A DNA stretch of 30,423 bases from DATJZH01 sp035499215 (GTDB taxonomy: Bacteria; Actinomycetota; Actinomycetes; Streptosporangiales; Streptosporangiaceae): positions 1 to 30,423 of the forward strand of contig DATJZH010000034.1 of the NCBI GenBank assembly GCA_035499215.1, given 5' to 3'. Position 1 is the first letter of the stretch; each line of letters starts with the position of its first letter. Positions 23,471 through 30,423 of this stretch are shown here, piece by piece. Under the pieces are notes generated by a model. That model saw nothing but the letters and a program-made list of their open reading frames with translations. It made no database searches and had not been told where the DNA came from. The position numbers were made by a program, and so were the translations under genes.

Positions 23471-25255
23471 ATGACGACGGCGCATGACTCCGGCGTTGTG
23501 GAGATGGCCTGGGACCCGATCACCAGAATCGTCGGCAGCCTGGGCATCTACACCAAGATCGACTTCAGGCAGAAGAAGGTCGTCGAGTGCCATAGCACCT
23601 CGTCGATTTTCCGCGGCTACAGCATTTTCATGAAGGGCAAGGACCCGCGGGACGCGCACTTCATCACCAGCCGGATCTGCGGCATCTGCGGCGACAACCA
23701 CGCGACCTGCTCGGTCTACAACCAGAACATGGCCTACGGCGTCCGCCCGCCGCGCCTGGCCGAGTGGATCATCAATCTCGGCGAGTCCGCGGAGTACATG
23801 TTCGACCACAACATCTTCCAGGAGAACCTGGTAGGCGTTGACTTCTGCGAGCGGATGGTCGGCGAGACGAACCCTGGCGTGCTCGAGCTGGCAAACCGGA
23901 CGCAGGCGCGGCACGCCGCCGAGCACGGCTACAGCCACATCGGCGACATCATGCGGTCGCTGAACCCGCTGGAAGGCGAGTTCTACCGGGAGGCGCTGCA
24001 GGTATCCCGCTCGACCAGGGAGATGTTCTGCCTGATGGAGGGGCGGCACGTGCACCCCTCGACACTGTATCCGGGCGGCGTCGGCACCACCCCGACCGTG
24101 CAGCTGTTCACCGACTACCTGACCCGGCTGATGCGCTACGTCGAGTTCATGAAGCGCGTCGTCCCGATGCACGATGACCTCTTCGACTTCTTCTACGAGG
24201 CCCTGCCCGGCTATGAGGAGGTCGGCCGGCGCCGCGCTGACATGGTCTGCTGGGGCAGTCTCAACGACCCTGAGCACTGCGACTTCCGCTACGACCACAT
24301 GACCAGCTGGGGCCGCAAGATGTTCGTCAGCCCCGGCGTGATCCGGGACGGCCAGCTGATCACCAACGACCTGGTCGAGATCAACCTCGGGATACGGATC
24401 CTGCTCGGCAGCTCCTACTATGAGGACTGGGCCGACCAGGAGATGTTCGTGACCCGCGACCCGCTGGGCAATCCGGTAGACCGCAGGCACCCGTGGAACC
24501 AGCACACGATCCCGCGGCCGGCCAAGCGCGACTTCGACGGCAAGTACAGCTGGGTCATGTCGCCGCGCTGGTTCGACGGCACGAATCACCTGGCGGCCGA
24601 CACCGGCGGCGGCCCCCTCGCGCGGCTGTGGGCGACCGCGCTGGGCGGCCTCGTGGACTTCGGCTACGTCAAGTCCACCGGCAGCAGCGTGCTGATCAGC
24701 CTGCCGCGGACGGTTACCAAGCCGGAGGTCACGTTCGAGTGGAAGATCCCGACGGACTCGGCCGGGGGGCCGCTGTCCAACGCGATCGAGCGGGACCGCG
24801 CGCGGACCTACTTCCAGGCATACTCGGCAGCCTGCGCGCTGCACTTCATGGAGAAGGGCCTCGCCGAGATCCGGGCCGGCCGGACGAAGACCTGGGAGCC
24901 GTTCTCCGTCCCGGACGAGGCGAACAGCTGCGGTTTCACCGAGGCCGTCCGCGGCGTGCTCTCGCACCACATGGTGATCCGCGACGGCAGGATCGCCAAC
25001 TATCACCCGTACCCGCCTACTCCGTGGAACGCCAGCGTCCGGGACAGCTACGGCACGCCGGGTCCCTATGAGGACGCGGTGCAGAACACGCCGATCTTCG
25101 AGGAGAACCCGCCGGACCGGTTCAAGGGCATCGACATCATGCGCGCGGTCCGCAGCTACGACCCGTGCCTGCCCTGCGGTGTCCACATGTACCTGGGCAA
25201 CGGCAAGGTGCTGGACAAGGTGCACTCGCCGATGACGGTCACCTTGTCCACCTGA
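23471..25255 (+). CDS. hhyL: [NiFe]-hydrogenase large subunit, group 1h
   Basis: The 594-aa catalytic subunit binds the Ni-Fe(CN)2CO site that splits H2. The four nickel ligands are C70 and C73 in RICGICGDNHATCS and C566 and C569 in DPCLPCGVH. After H572 there is a 22-residue tail, MYLGNGKVLDKVHSPMTVTLST, the expected substrate of the maturation endopeptidase encoded at 18387-18998. The L1 sequence RICGICGDNH is typical of group 1h. ATG 23471 follows GGGAGAGGG. The gene lies 77 bp after hhyS. These enzymes scavenge atmospheric H2 for maintenance energy in dormant actinobacteria. Confidence 0.97.
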   Translation: MTTAHDSGVVEMAWDPITRIVGSLGIYTKIDFRQKKVVECHSTSSIFRGYSIFMKGKDPRDAHFITSRICGICGDNHATCSVYNQNMAYGVRPPRLAEWIINLGESAEYMFDHNIFQENLVGVDFCERMVGETNPGVLELANRTQARHAAEHGYSHIGDIMRSLNPLEGEFYREALQVSRSTREMFCLMEGRHVHPSTLYPGGVGTTPTVQLFTDYLTRLMRYVEFMKRVVPMHDDLFDFFYEALPGYEEVGRRRADMVCWGSLNDPEHCDFRYDHMTSWGRKMFVSPGVIRDGQLITNDLVEINLGIRILLGSSYYEDWADQEMFVTRDPLGNPVDRRHPWNQHTIPRPAKRDFDGKYSWVMSPRWFDGTNHLAADTGGGPLARLWATALGGLVDFGYVKSTGSSVLISLPRTVTKPEVTFEWKIPTDSAGGPLSNAIERDRARTYFQAYSAACALHFMEKGLAEIRAGRTKTWEPFSVPDEANSCGFTEAVRGVLSHHMVIRDGRIANYHPYPPTPWNASVRDSYGTPGPYEDAVQNTPIFEENPPDRFKGIDIMRAVRSYDPCLPCGVHMYLGNGKVLDKVHSPMTVTLST

Positions 25256-25302
25256 TGTCCCTGGACCGGTCCGCCGCGAGGACCCGGCCGGTCCCAGTCC
25301 AG

Positions 25303-25348
25303 CCCGCCGGGCCTGATCTGCCGGGCGGGGCCTGCACCGCCCGGCAGA
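25303..25348 (+). other. Competing GC hairpins between hhyL and the NifU-domain gene
   Basis: A perfect 12-bp stem is formed by TCTGCCGGGCGG (25317-25328) and CCGCCCGGCAGA (25337-25348) with an 8-nt loop. An overlapping alternative of 10 bp with one mismatch pairs 25303-25312 with 25320-25329, so only one can form at a time. There is no T-run after it, and the ribosome site of the next gene (GGAGGCGAGG) follows within 2 nt. It is more likely a partial terminator, RNA-processing or translation-tuning element than a full stop. Confidence 0.6.
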
Positions 25349-25361
25349 CGGAGGCGAGGCA

Positions 25362-26270
25362 ATGACCGGCGTACGGCGTGTCGGCGAGCGGATCGAGGAA
25401 CTGCTCGACTCGATGCGGGCGGGCGGCCTGCGGGACGCCGCCCCCGCTGCCGAGGAACTGGTCGGCCTGCTGGTCGGCCTCTACGGCGACGGCCTGGGCC
25501 GGATCGTCGCGATCTTGCGCGAGCACGACGGCGCCGGCCCGCAGATGCTGGCGAAGCTGGCCGATGACCCGCTGGTGGAAAGCCTGCTGCTGTTGCATGA
25601 CCTGCATCCGCTGGACGTCGACGCCCGGATTCAGCGGGCGCTGGACCGGGTGCGGCCGTACCTGGGCTCGCACGCGGGCGGAGTTGAGTACCTGGGCGTC
25701 GCCGACGGGGTGGCGCGGCTGCGGCTCCAGGGCAGCTGCCAGGGCTGCCCGTCCTCGACCGTCACTGTCCAGCTGGCCATTCAGGGCGCCGTGCAGGATG
25801 CCGCGCCGGAAGTCACCGAGGTAGCGGTCGAGGGCATGACCGCGGCACCCGGGCCCGGGCTGCTGCAGATCGGCCGGCAGCCCCCGGCGGGCGCCGGCGC
25901 AGCGGCCCAGGCGGGCGGCGCAGCGGGCCAGGCGGGCGGCCGCGGGAACGTCACCTGGGTGGCGCTGCCGGGCATCGGCCCGCCCAGTGCGCGGCCGGTC
26001 AGCGCATCGGCCGACGGCACGCCGGTGCTGGTCTGCTCAGTTCGCGGCACTCTGTACGCCTACGCTGACGCCTGCGCGCGCTGCGGGGAATCGATGGCCG
26101 GCGGCTTGCTCGACCGCGAGCGGCTGACCTGCCCGGACTGCGGCGCGCGCTACAACGTGCGGCTGGCAGGCAAGTCACTCGATGATCCGGCACTGCACCT
26201 TGATCCGCTGCCGCTGCTCACCGACAGCCAGGGCGTCCGGGTGGCGATGCCCGAGCCGGTCCGGTCATGA
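25362..26270 (+). CDS. NifU-domain protein with C-terminal four-Cys (Rieske-like) domain
   Basis: The 302-aa protein has an all-helical start (1-85). A NifU C-terminal-type domain follows (about 88-160), with the CxxC of GSCQGCPSS (C126, C129), which in this family holds a bridging [4Fe-4S] cluster. After a Gly/Ala/Gln linker (about 172-195), residues ~197-272 look like a Rieske-type ferredoxin. There the ligand positions read DACARCGES (C238, C241) and LTCPDCGARYNV (C257, C260), so both Rieske histidines are absent and four cysteines replace them. The equivalent in mycobacteria is an iron-sulfur protein co-transcribed with Hhy (HhyE). It is a likely electron carrier from hydrogenase to quinone. 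GGAGGCGAGG precedes ATG 25362. Confidence 0.82.
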   Translation: MTGVRRVGERIEELLDSMRAGGLRDAAPAAEELVGLLVGLYGDGLGRIVAILREHDGAGPQMLAKLADDPLVESLLLLHDLHPLDVDARIQRALDRVRPYLGSHAGGVEYLGVADGVARLRLQGSCQGCPSSTVTVQLAIQGAVQDAAPEVTEVAVEGMTAAPGPGLLQIGRQPPAGAGAAAQAGGAAGQAGGRGNVTWVALPGIGPPSARPVSASADGTPVLVCSVRGTLYAYADACARCGESMAGGLLDRERLTCPDCGARYNVRLAGKSLDDPALHLDPLPLLTDSQGVRVAMPEPVRS

Positions 26271-27037
26271 CGCGCAACGCGAACCCGCGCAACGCGGGCC
26301 TGCGCAGGTTCGTCCCCGGCGCCGCGCCGGACGGCCCGGCAGTCCGGCGCGCTGCGCCAGTCCCGCAGGTTGCGCCAGTCCCGGCGGCTGTCCCGGTCCG
26401 GCCGGCTGACTCAGCCTGGCCGGCCGCGGCGGGGCCGGGCAGCCGCGAGCCGCCGGCCTGGCCGGCCGAGGAGAAGTGCGAGCTGTGCCGGGACGGGATC
26501 CCCGCCGGGCACGGCCATGTCGCCGATCTGGAGTCAGCGACCCTGATCTGCGCCTGCCGCGCCTGCTACCTGCTGTTCACCCAGCCCCAGGGCGGCCGCG
26601 GCCGGTACAAGGCAGTGCCCGACCGGTACCTGCATGACCCGCAGCGCCCGCTGACCGCCGCGGAGTGGGACCAGCTCGAGATCCCGGTCGGGCTTGCGTT
26701 CTTCCTGCACAGCTCGCGGCGGGGTGAGGTGACCGGGTTCTATCCCAGCCCGGCGGGCGCGACCGAGTGCATCCTCGACCTGACGGCATGGGATCGGCTG
26801 GCGGCCAGGTACCCGCTGCTCGCGGCCGCGCAAGCCGACGTCGAGGCGGCCCTGATCTGCCGCGCCGGAGCGGGCGTCGAGTACTTTCTGGTGCCGGTCG
26901 ACGCCTGCTACGAGCTGGCCGGGCGGATGCGGCTGCACTGGCGCGGCTTTGACGGCGGCGCGCAGGCGCGCGCGAGCATCGACGCGTTCCTCGATAACGT
27001 CCGGTCGCGTGCCCGGGCCGTCAGCAGGGAGGCCTGA
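26267..27037 (+). CDS. DUF5947 family protein (hydrogenase-associated)
   Basis: The 256-aa protein overlaps the NifU-domain gene by 4 nt (ATGA), so it is translationally coupled. Residues 1-66 are a Pro/Ala/Val/Arg-rich low-complexity leader with repeated PVP motifs. The conserved part starts at EEKCELCRDGIPAGHGHV (C71, C74) and CACRACYLLF (C95, C97, C100), which looks like a zinc or iron-sulfur knuckle. The remainder ends in a helical GGAQARASIDAFLDNV segment. Function is unknown, but the family is found with group 1h hydrogenases. A rubredoxin-like or assembly role is possible. Confidence 0.8.
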   Translation: MTRNANPRNAGLRRFVPGAAPDGPAVRRAAPVPQVAPVPAAVPVRPADSAWPAAAGPGSREPPAWPAEEKCELCRDGIPAGHGHVADLESATLICACRACYLLFTQPQGGRGRYKAVPDRYLHDPQRPLTAAEWDQLEIPVGLAFFLHSSRRGEVTGFYPSPAGATECILDLTAWDRLAARYPLLAAAQADVEAALICRAGAGVEYFLVPVDACYELAGRMRLHWRGFDGGAQARASIDAFLDNVRSRARAVSREA

Positions 27038-27040
27038 CAG

Positions 27041-27694
27041 GTGGCCGAGCTTGTCTTCGAGTGCACCGGCGCGCACGCCGACCGCTACGCGGTGGCGCCG
27101 TCGATGTCTGTGTCGCTGCGGATCAGCGAGACAACCGGGCAGCGGGTCGACGCGATCGCGCTGCGCTGCCAGATCAGGATCGAGCCCGCCCGGCGCCGCT
27201 ATACCGATGCCGAGGCGGAGCGCCTGAATGACCTGTTCGGGGAGACCCGGCGCTGGGCGGATACGCTCAAGCCGCTTCAGTTCGCCCACGTGTCGATCAT
27301 GGTACCCGGCTTTACCGGCAGTACCGAGATCGACCTGCCCGTGCCGCTGAGCTATGACCTCGAGATCGGCTCGACCCGGTATTTCGCTGGCCTGGAAGCC
27401 GGCGAGGTCCCGCTGCTGCTGCTCTTCAGCGGCTCCGTCTTCGCCACCGCGGCCGGCCGGCTGTCAGTTCAGCAGGTGCCGTGGAGCAACGAAGCGTCCT
27501 GCCGGCTGCCCATCAGCGTGTGGCGGGAGTCGGTCGACGCGCACTTCCCGAACAGCGCCTGGATCAGGATGAGCCTGCACACCCTGGACGAGCTGCAGCG
27601 CTTCAAGGCGCGCCACGCACTGCCGACCTGGGAGGCGACGATCCTGGCCCTGCTCGCGGAGGCGACGGCGCGGCCGGCGGAGCCCCGGCGATGA
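27041..27694 (+). CDS. DUF6084 family protein (hydrogenase-associated)
   Basis: The 217-aa protein of unknown function starts with GTG 27041 after GGGAGG. It is rich in beta strands (VSIMVPGFTGSTEIDLPVPLSYDLEIGSTRYFAGL) and ends in a helical region with the conserved-looking WEATILALLAEA. It has two cysteines, no membrane segment and no recognised cofactor site. Three bp separate it from DUF5947 and it overlaps the next gene by 4 nt, so it belongs to the hydrogenase operon. I recognise it as a family repeatedly found beside DUF5947, not by function. Confidence 0.75.
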   Translation: MAELVFECTGAHADRYAVAPSMSVSLRISETTGQRVDAIALRCQIRIEPARRRYTDAEAERLNDLFGETRRWADTLKPLQFAHVSIMVPGFTGSTEIDLPVPLSYDLEIGSTRYFAGLEAGEVPLLLLFSGSVFATAAGRLSVQQVPWSNEASCRLPISVWRESVDAHFPNSAWIRMSLHTLDELQRFKARHALPTWEATILALLAEATARPAEPRR

Positions 27695-29151
27695 GGCTCG
27701 ACCCGGCGCACATCGAGCACGCGCGCAAGGTCGCCAACGCCATCCTCTACGAGGGCTACCTGCTGTACCCCTATTACCGGTCCGCGCAGAAAAACCAGGT
27801 CAGGTTCCAGTTCGGCGTTCTCATGCCGCCCGGCTACGCTGCCGTCGACCCGCAGGAGCCGTCAGCCAGCCAGACCGAGTGCCTGCTGGAATGCCCGGCC
27901 GATGCCGAGGTCCGGGTCCTGGTCCGGTTCCTGCAGCTGCAGCGACGGACCGTGCAGCGTATCTCGCCGGGCACCGGCGAGCTGCAGGAGGTGGACTCGC
28001 TGCAGGTGGCAGGGACCGAGCACACCTCGTGGGACGAGGCCACCGAGCGAGAGCGGACGGTCGTGGCCACGATCGGGGCATTGCTGGACGAGGACAGGAA
28101 CCTGGAATTCCGCGCCGGCCCGGGTGAGCTGGCAGCAGACCTGCGGGAGCCGGGCGGGCAGCCGGCCGGCCGGATCATCCGCAGCTGGCACGCGATCGAC
28201 GGTCTTATCGGGCTGCACGCCGAGCGGGTCGCCGGCCCTTACGGCGTGCTGCGGCTGCGCGTGCGGGTCGAGAACCACACCGCGGCACAGAACTCGCCGC
28301 GCACCAGGGAAGATGGTCTGGGCCGCGCGCTGATCGCCGCGCACTCGATGATCGCAGTGCCAGGCGGCCGGTTCCTGTCGATGACCGATCCGCCGGAATG
28401 GGCGGCGGCTGATGTGGCCCGGTGCCAGAACACCGGGACCTGGCCAGTGCTGGCGGGGCCGCCGGAGTGCGCTGATCTGGTGCTTTCCTCGCCAGTGATT
28501 CTCTGCGACCATCCCGAGGTCGCCGCGCAGAGCGCGGGAGACCTCTTCGACGCCACCGAGATCGACGAGATCCTGACACTGCGGACCCTGGCACTGACTG
28601 AATCGGAGAAACGCCAGGTCCGCGCGACGGATCCGCGCGCCGCCGAGCTGATGGACCGGCTGGACGGCATGCCGCCGGAGATGCTCGACCGCATGCACGG
28701 CGCCATCCGCTACCTGAACTCCGAGCCGGCCGGGGCCGGCGCCCTTCCCCGTGCCGGGCAGCCGCTGGACGAGCGGGCCGGCTGGCCAGCGCCGGAGATC
28801 ACCGGCCGGCGTGCGATGCCCTGGTGGGATCCGGGATCTGACGCCTCGGTCTCGCCGCAGACAGATCACGTTGCGGTCGGCGGAGTCCGCGTCCGCCGCG
28901 GCAGCCGGGTGCTGATGCGGCCAGGTACCCGCCGCGCTGACGCTCAGGACCTGTTCCTGGCGGGCCGGCCGGCGGTCGTGCAGGCCGTCCTGCGCGACGT
29001 CGACGGCCAGACCCACCTCGCGCTGACGCCCGAGGACGACCCGGCGGCCGATCTGCAGCGCAGCCACGGCAGGTTCCTCTACTTTGCCCCCGATGAGGTC
29101 GAGCCGCTCGAGGCCGCGGGGCCGGGCGGCACGCCAGCGGCCGCACCCTGA
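27691..29151 (+). CDS. Conserved hydrogenase-operon protein, 486 aa, function unknown
   Basis: ATG 27691 overlaps the DUF6084 stop by 4 nt; an in-frame open stretch further upstream is shadow. The N-terminus (HIEHARKVANAILYEGYLLYPYYRSAQKNQVRFQFGVLMPPGYA) has a striking conserved-looking aromatic segment. The middle has an IDGLIGLHAERV...VRVENHT beta region, then SMTDPPEW and CDHPEVAAQSAGDLFDATEIDEILTLR. The last ~90 residues (MPWWDPGSDASV...VRVRRGSRVLMRPGTRRADAQDLFLAGRPAVVQAVL...GRFLYFAPDEVEPL) look like a separate small beta domain. No catalytic motif is recognised. It may be a scaffold or assembly factor of the hydrogenase complex. Confidence 0.85.
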   Translation: MRLDPAHIEHARKVANAILYEGYLLYPYYRSAQKNQVRFQFGVLMPPGYAAVDPQEPSASQTECLLECPADAEVRVLVRFLQLQRRTVQRISPGTGELQEVDSLQVAGTEHTSWDEATERERTVVATIGALLDEDRNLEFRAGPGELAADLREPGGQPAGRIIRSWHAIDGLIGLHAERVAGPYGVLRLRVRVENHTAAQNSPRTREDGLGRALIAAHSMIAVPGGRFLSMTDPPEWAAADVARCQNTGTWPVLAGPPECADLVLSSPVILCDHPEVAAQSAGDLFDATEIDEILTLRTLALTESEKRQVRATDPRAAELMDRLDGMPPEMLDRMHGAIRYLNSEPAGAGALPRAGQPLDERAGWPAPEITGRRAMPWWDPGSDASVSPQTDHVAVGGVRVRRGSRVLMRPGTRRADAQDLFLAGRPAVVQAVLRDVDGQTHLALTPEDDPAADLQRSHGRFLYFAPDEVEPLEAAGPGGTPAAAP

Positions 29152-29188
29152 CCGCGGGCCAGCACCGCCGGCGCTGCGCGGGGGATTC

Positions 29189-29506
29189 GTGGCCGGCTAC
29201 CTGGCCGGCTCGCGGGACGGCACGGAAGGGGTGCAGCGGATCCGCGCGACCCTGACGGCCATCAAGAACTCCAGGGAGGCGCGCAGGCTGGCGGCCGAGG
29301 CGATCATCGCGGCCGAGTCAGTGATCCGCCGGGCCGCGGGCACCCGGGATGGGCGCGGCGGCCGGCCTGGTCAGCGGCTCGCTCGCGGCGCGCGCGCCGG
29401 GTCCTGCCCGGCGGGCCGGATCACGGGCCGGCTGAGTCCGGAGCGGCGGCCGGGCCGGCCGCCGAGCCGCCGATACGGCGGCGTGCGAGGCGGCCGAGCA
29501 CGCTGA
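29189..29506 (+). CDS. Small helical protein at end of hydrogenase operon (~105 aa)
   Basis: GTG 29189, preceded by GGGGGA, starts VAGYLAGSRDGTEGVQRIR. It is followed by a helix with TAIKNSREARRLAAEAIIAAESVIRRAAG, a pattern like YtxH-type or other small helical proteins. The first ~53 residues look coding; the rest (RDGRGGRPGQRLARG...) is Arg/Gly/Pro rich. The gene overlaps the convergent membrane-protein gene by 86 nt, so its 3' part may be frame drift and the true stop uncertain. It starts 37 bp after the 486-aa gene. No function can be assigned. Confidence 0.55.
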   Translation: MAGYLAGSRDGTEGVQRIRATLTAIKNSREARRLAAEAIIAAESVIRRAAGTRDGRGGRPGQRLARGARAGSCPAGRITGRLSPERRPGRPPSRRYGGVRGGRAR

Positions 29507-30423
29507 GTCCGAGCGCCCCCGCGGCGGGCAGCAGGACGAGGGCCGGCAGCTGATATCGCCAGGAGAACTCGAACGCGTCAGAGACCAGCAGCACCGCTGC
29601 TGCCGTGGCGGTGAACAGCAGGCAGGCCGCAGCCAGCTGCCGCCGGCCGGCCCCGTCGTCACGGCGCAGCACGGCGGCCGATCCGGTCATTCCGGCCACG
29701 GTGGCCAGCAGCAGCAGCGGACCGGGCGTGTACCCGCCGTCGAGCTGGTAGGACCGCAGGACGGTGGCCAGCGGGCGGGACACGGCAGGCTGCCCGCCGC
29801 CGAACTGCGCGATGAACCCGCGGATCTCGGCGCGGGTGGCGTGCGGCGCGAAAGCCGGATAGTAAGCCTGGAACTGCCACCGGGAGACGGGCGTGTCGCC
29901 GGGGCTGGTACTGCGGGTAACGGCGAACAGCCTGGCCGCGTCGCCGGCTATCCCGGCCAGCACCCGCAGCGGCTGCTGGGTGAGCACGGCGGTGTCGAAG
30001 CCGGACACCAGGCGCGATGCGTTCGCGTGCTGGAGGCTGGCGTAGTAGGGCCGCAGCGGGGATTGCGGGCTGTGCTCAAGGCCGTCGGGGCCGAGCGCCC
30101 GCTGGGACGGCGTGGGGCAGAGCGGCTGCTCCTGCTGAGTCAGCCTGAGGGCGGCGCAGTCGGCCGCGGCGGCCATCCGGCCGTAGGTGGTCGTGACGCC
30201 GGCGTGCGCCAGCCAGAAGTGCCCGGTCACCGCGTAGGACACGGTGCAGTAGGCCAGGATGGGCACGGCGAAGGCGATGCATACGGCGATGGATTTGCGG
30301 ATGGCCTGGCGCCAGCCGCCGGCCGCGGCGATCACGAAGATCACGGCGGGCACGACCAGGATCTCGCCGACCTGGCGGACGGTGGCGCAGGATCCCAGGA
30401 TGATGCCCCCGGCGACGCAGCTG
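29421..30423 (-). CDS. Polytopic membrane protein, GT-C glycosyltransferase-like, C-terminal part
   Basis: The gene is cut by the right edge; its 5' end is outside the window, and the frame stays open to the last base. The 334 visible residues carry an N-terminal pair of membrane helices (GGIILGSCATVRQVGEILVVPAVIFVIAAAGG and SIAVCIAFAVPILAYCTVSYAV), a long non-membrane loop with QNPLR-like Leu-Arg-Gln segments (about 70-240), and further helices near the C-terminus (LLLLATVAGMTG, LLFTATAAAVLLVSDAFEFSWRYQLPALVLLPAAGALGLSVLG). This layout fits the PMT/ArnT-type GT-C glycosyltransferases. The acidic first-loop motif that would prove it is not in the window. It converges on the hydrogenase operon. 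Confidence 0.65.
   Translation of the reverse strand, partial: SCVAGGIILGSCATVRQVGEILVVPAVIFVIAAAGGWRQAIRKSIAVCIAFAVPILAYCTVSYAVTGHFWLAHAGVTTTYGRMAAAADCAALRLTQQEQPLCPTPSQRALGPDGLEHSPQSPLRPYYASLQHANASRLVSGFDTAVLTQQPLRVLAGIAGDAARLFAVTRSTSPGDTPVSRWQFQAYYPAFAPHATRAEIRGFIAQFGGGQPAVSRPLATVLRSYQLDGGYTPGPLLLLATVAGMTGSAAVLRRDDGAGRRQLAAACLLFTATAAAVLLVSDAFEFSWRYQLPALVLLPAAGALGLSVLGRLARRRIGGSAAGPAAAPDSAGP

Noticed and set aside
23441..25225. 594-aa minus-strand open frame across hhyL
   Set aside because: Antisense shadow; hhyL on the plus strand has every catalytic motif.

Overview
The window is high-GC DNA from an actinomycete. The assignment rests on dense high-GC third codon positions, GTG starts, a mycothiol-type PIG-L deacetylase, a DUF664/DinB protein and, above all, a complete actinobacterial-type (group 1h, formerly group 5) high-affinity [NiFe]-hydrogenase locus. 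The order cannot be fixed from sequence reading alone. I found no tRNA, rRNA, CRISPR array, transposase or prophage gene.

Left part (1-11.9 kb) is ordinary chromosomal content: the 5' end of a Rossmann-fold epimerase, a diaminopimelate decarboxylase-like enzyme (lysA), a diacylglycerol-kinase-family lipid kinase, a compact UvrD/PcrA-type helicase, a 473-bp stretch with a doubtful small ORF and a 33-bp tandem repeat, a lipoprotein plus DHA2-type MFS exporter pair, a DinB/DUF664 protein, a serpin-like protein, a DksA/TraR-type zinc-finger protein, a PIG-L deacetylase, an amidohydrolase and a DUF1622 membrane protein.

Middle part (11.9-21.2 kb) is the maturation block. hypF lies on the plus strand behind a promoter region with two inverted repeats. 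Facing it on the minus strand is one long operon, read from 21.16 kb down: yceI-like, SIS protein, noncanonical hypC-like, SIS protein, hydrogenase endopeptidase, hypC, hypD, hypE, hypA, hypB. Several junctions are 4-nt ATGA overlaps. Together these genes would build and insert the Ni-Fe(CN)2CO site and then clip the large subunit. No HypX is present in the window.

Right part (21.2-29.5 kb) holds a regulator with a degenerate HATPase-like half and an XRE HTH half. It diverges from the structural operon hhyS-hhyL, a NifU-domain/four-cysteine protein, DUF5947, DUF6084, a 486-aa protein of unknown function and a ~105-aa protein. Between regulator and hhyS sits a perfect 12-4-12 bp inverted repeat, overlapped by a second smaller one, just upstream of a good -35/-10 pair. 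The window ends inside a convergent GT-C-like membrane protein gene.

The most promising undescribed biology is the set of hydrogenase-associated proteins without known function (SIS/HypC-like/SIS/YceI module; DUF5947/DUF6084/486-aa/105-aa module), the regulator with its candidate operator, and the NifU/four-Cys protein as a candidate electron carrier.
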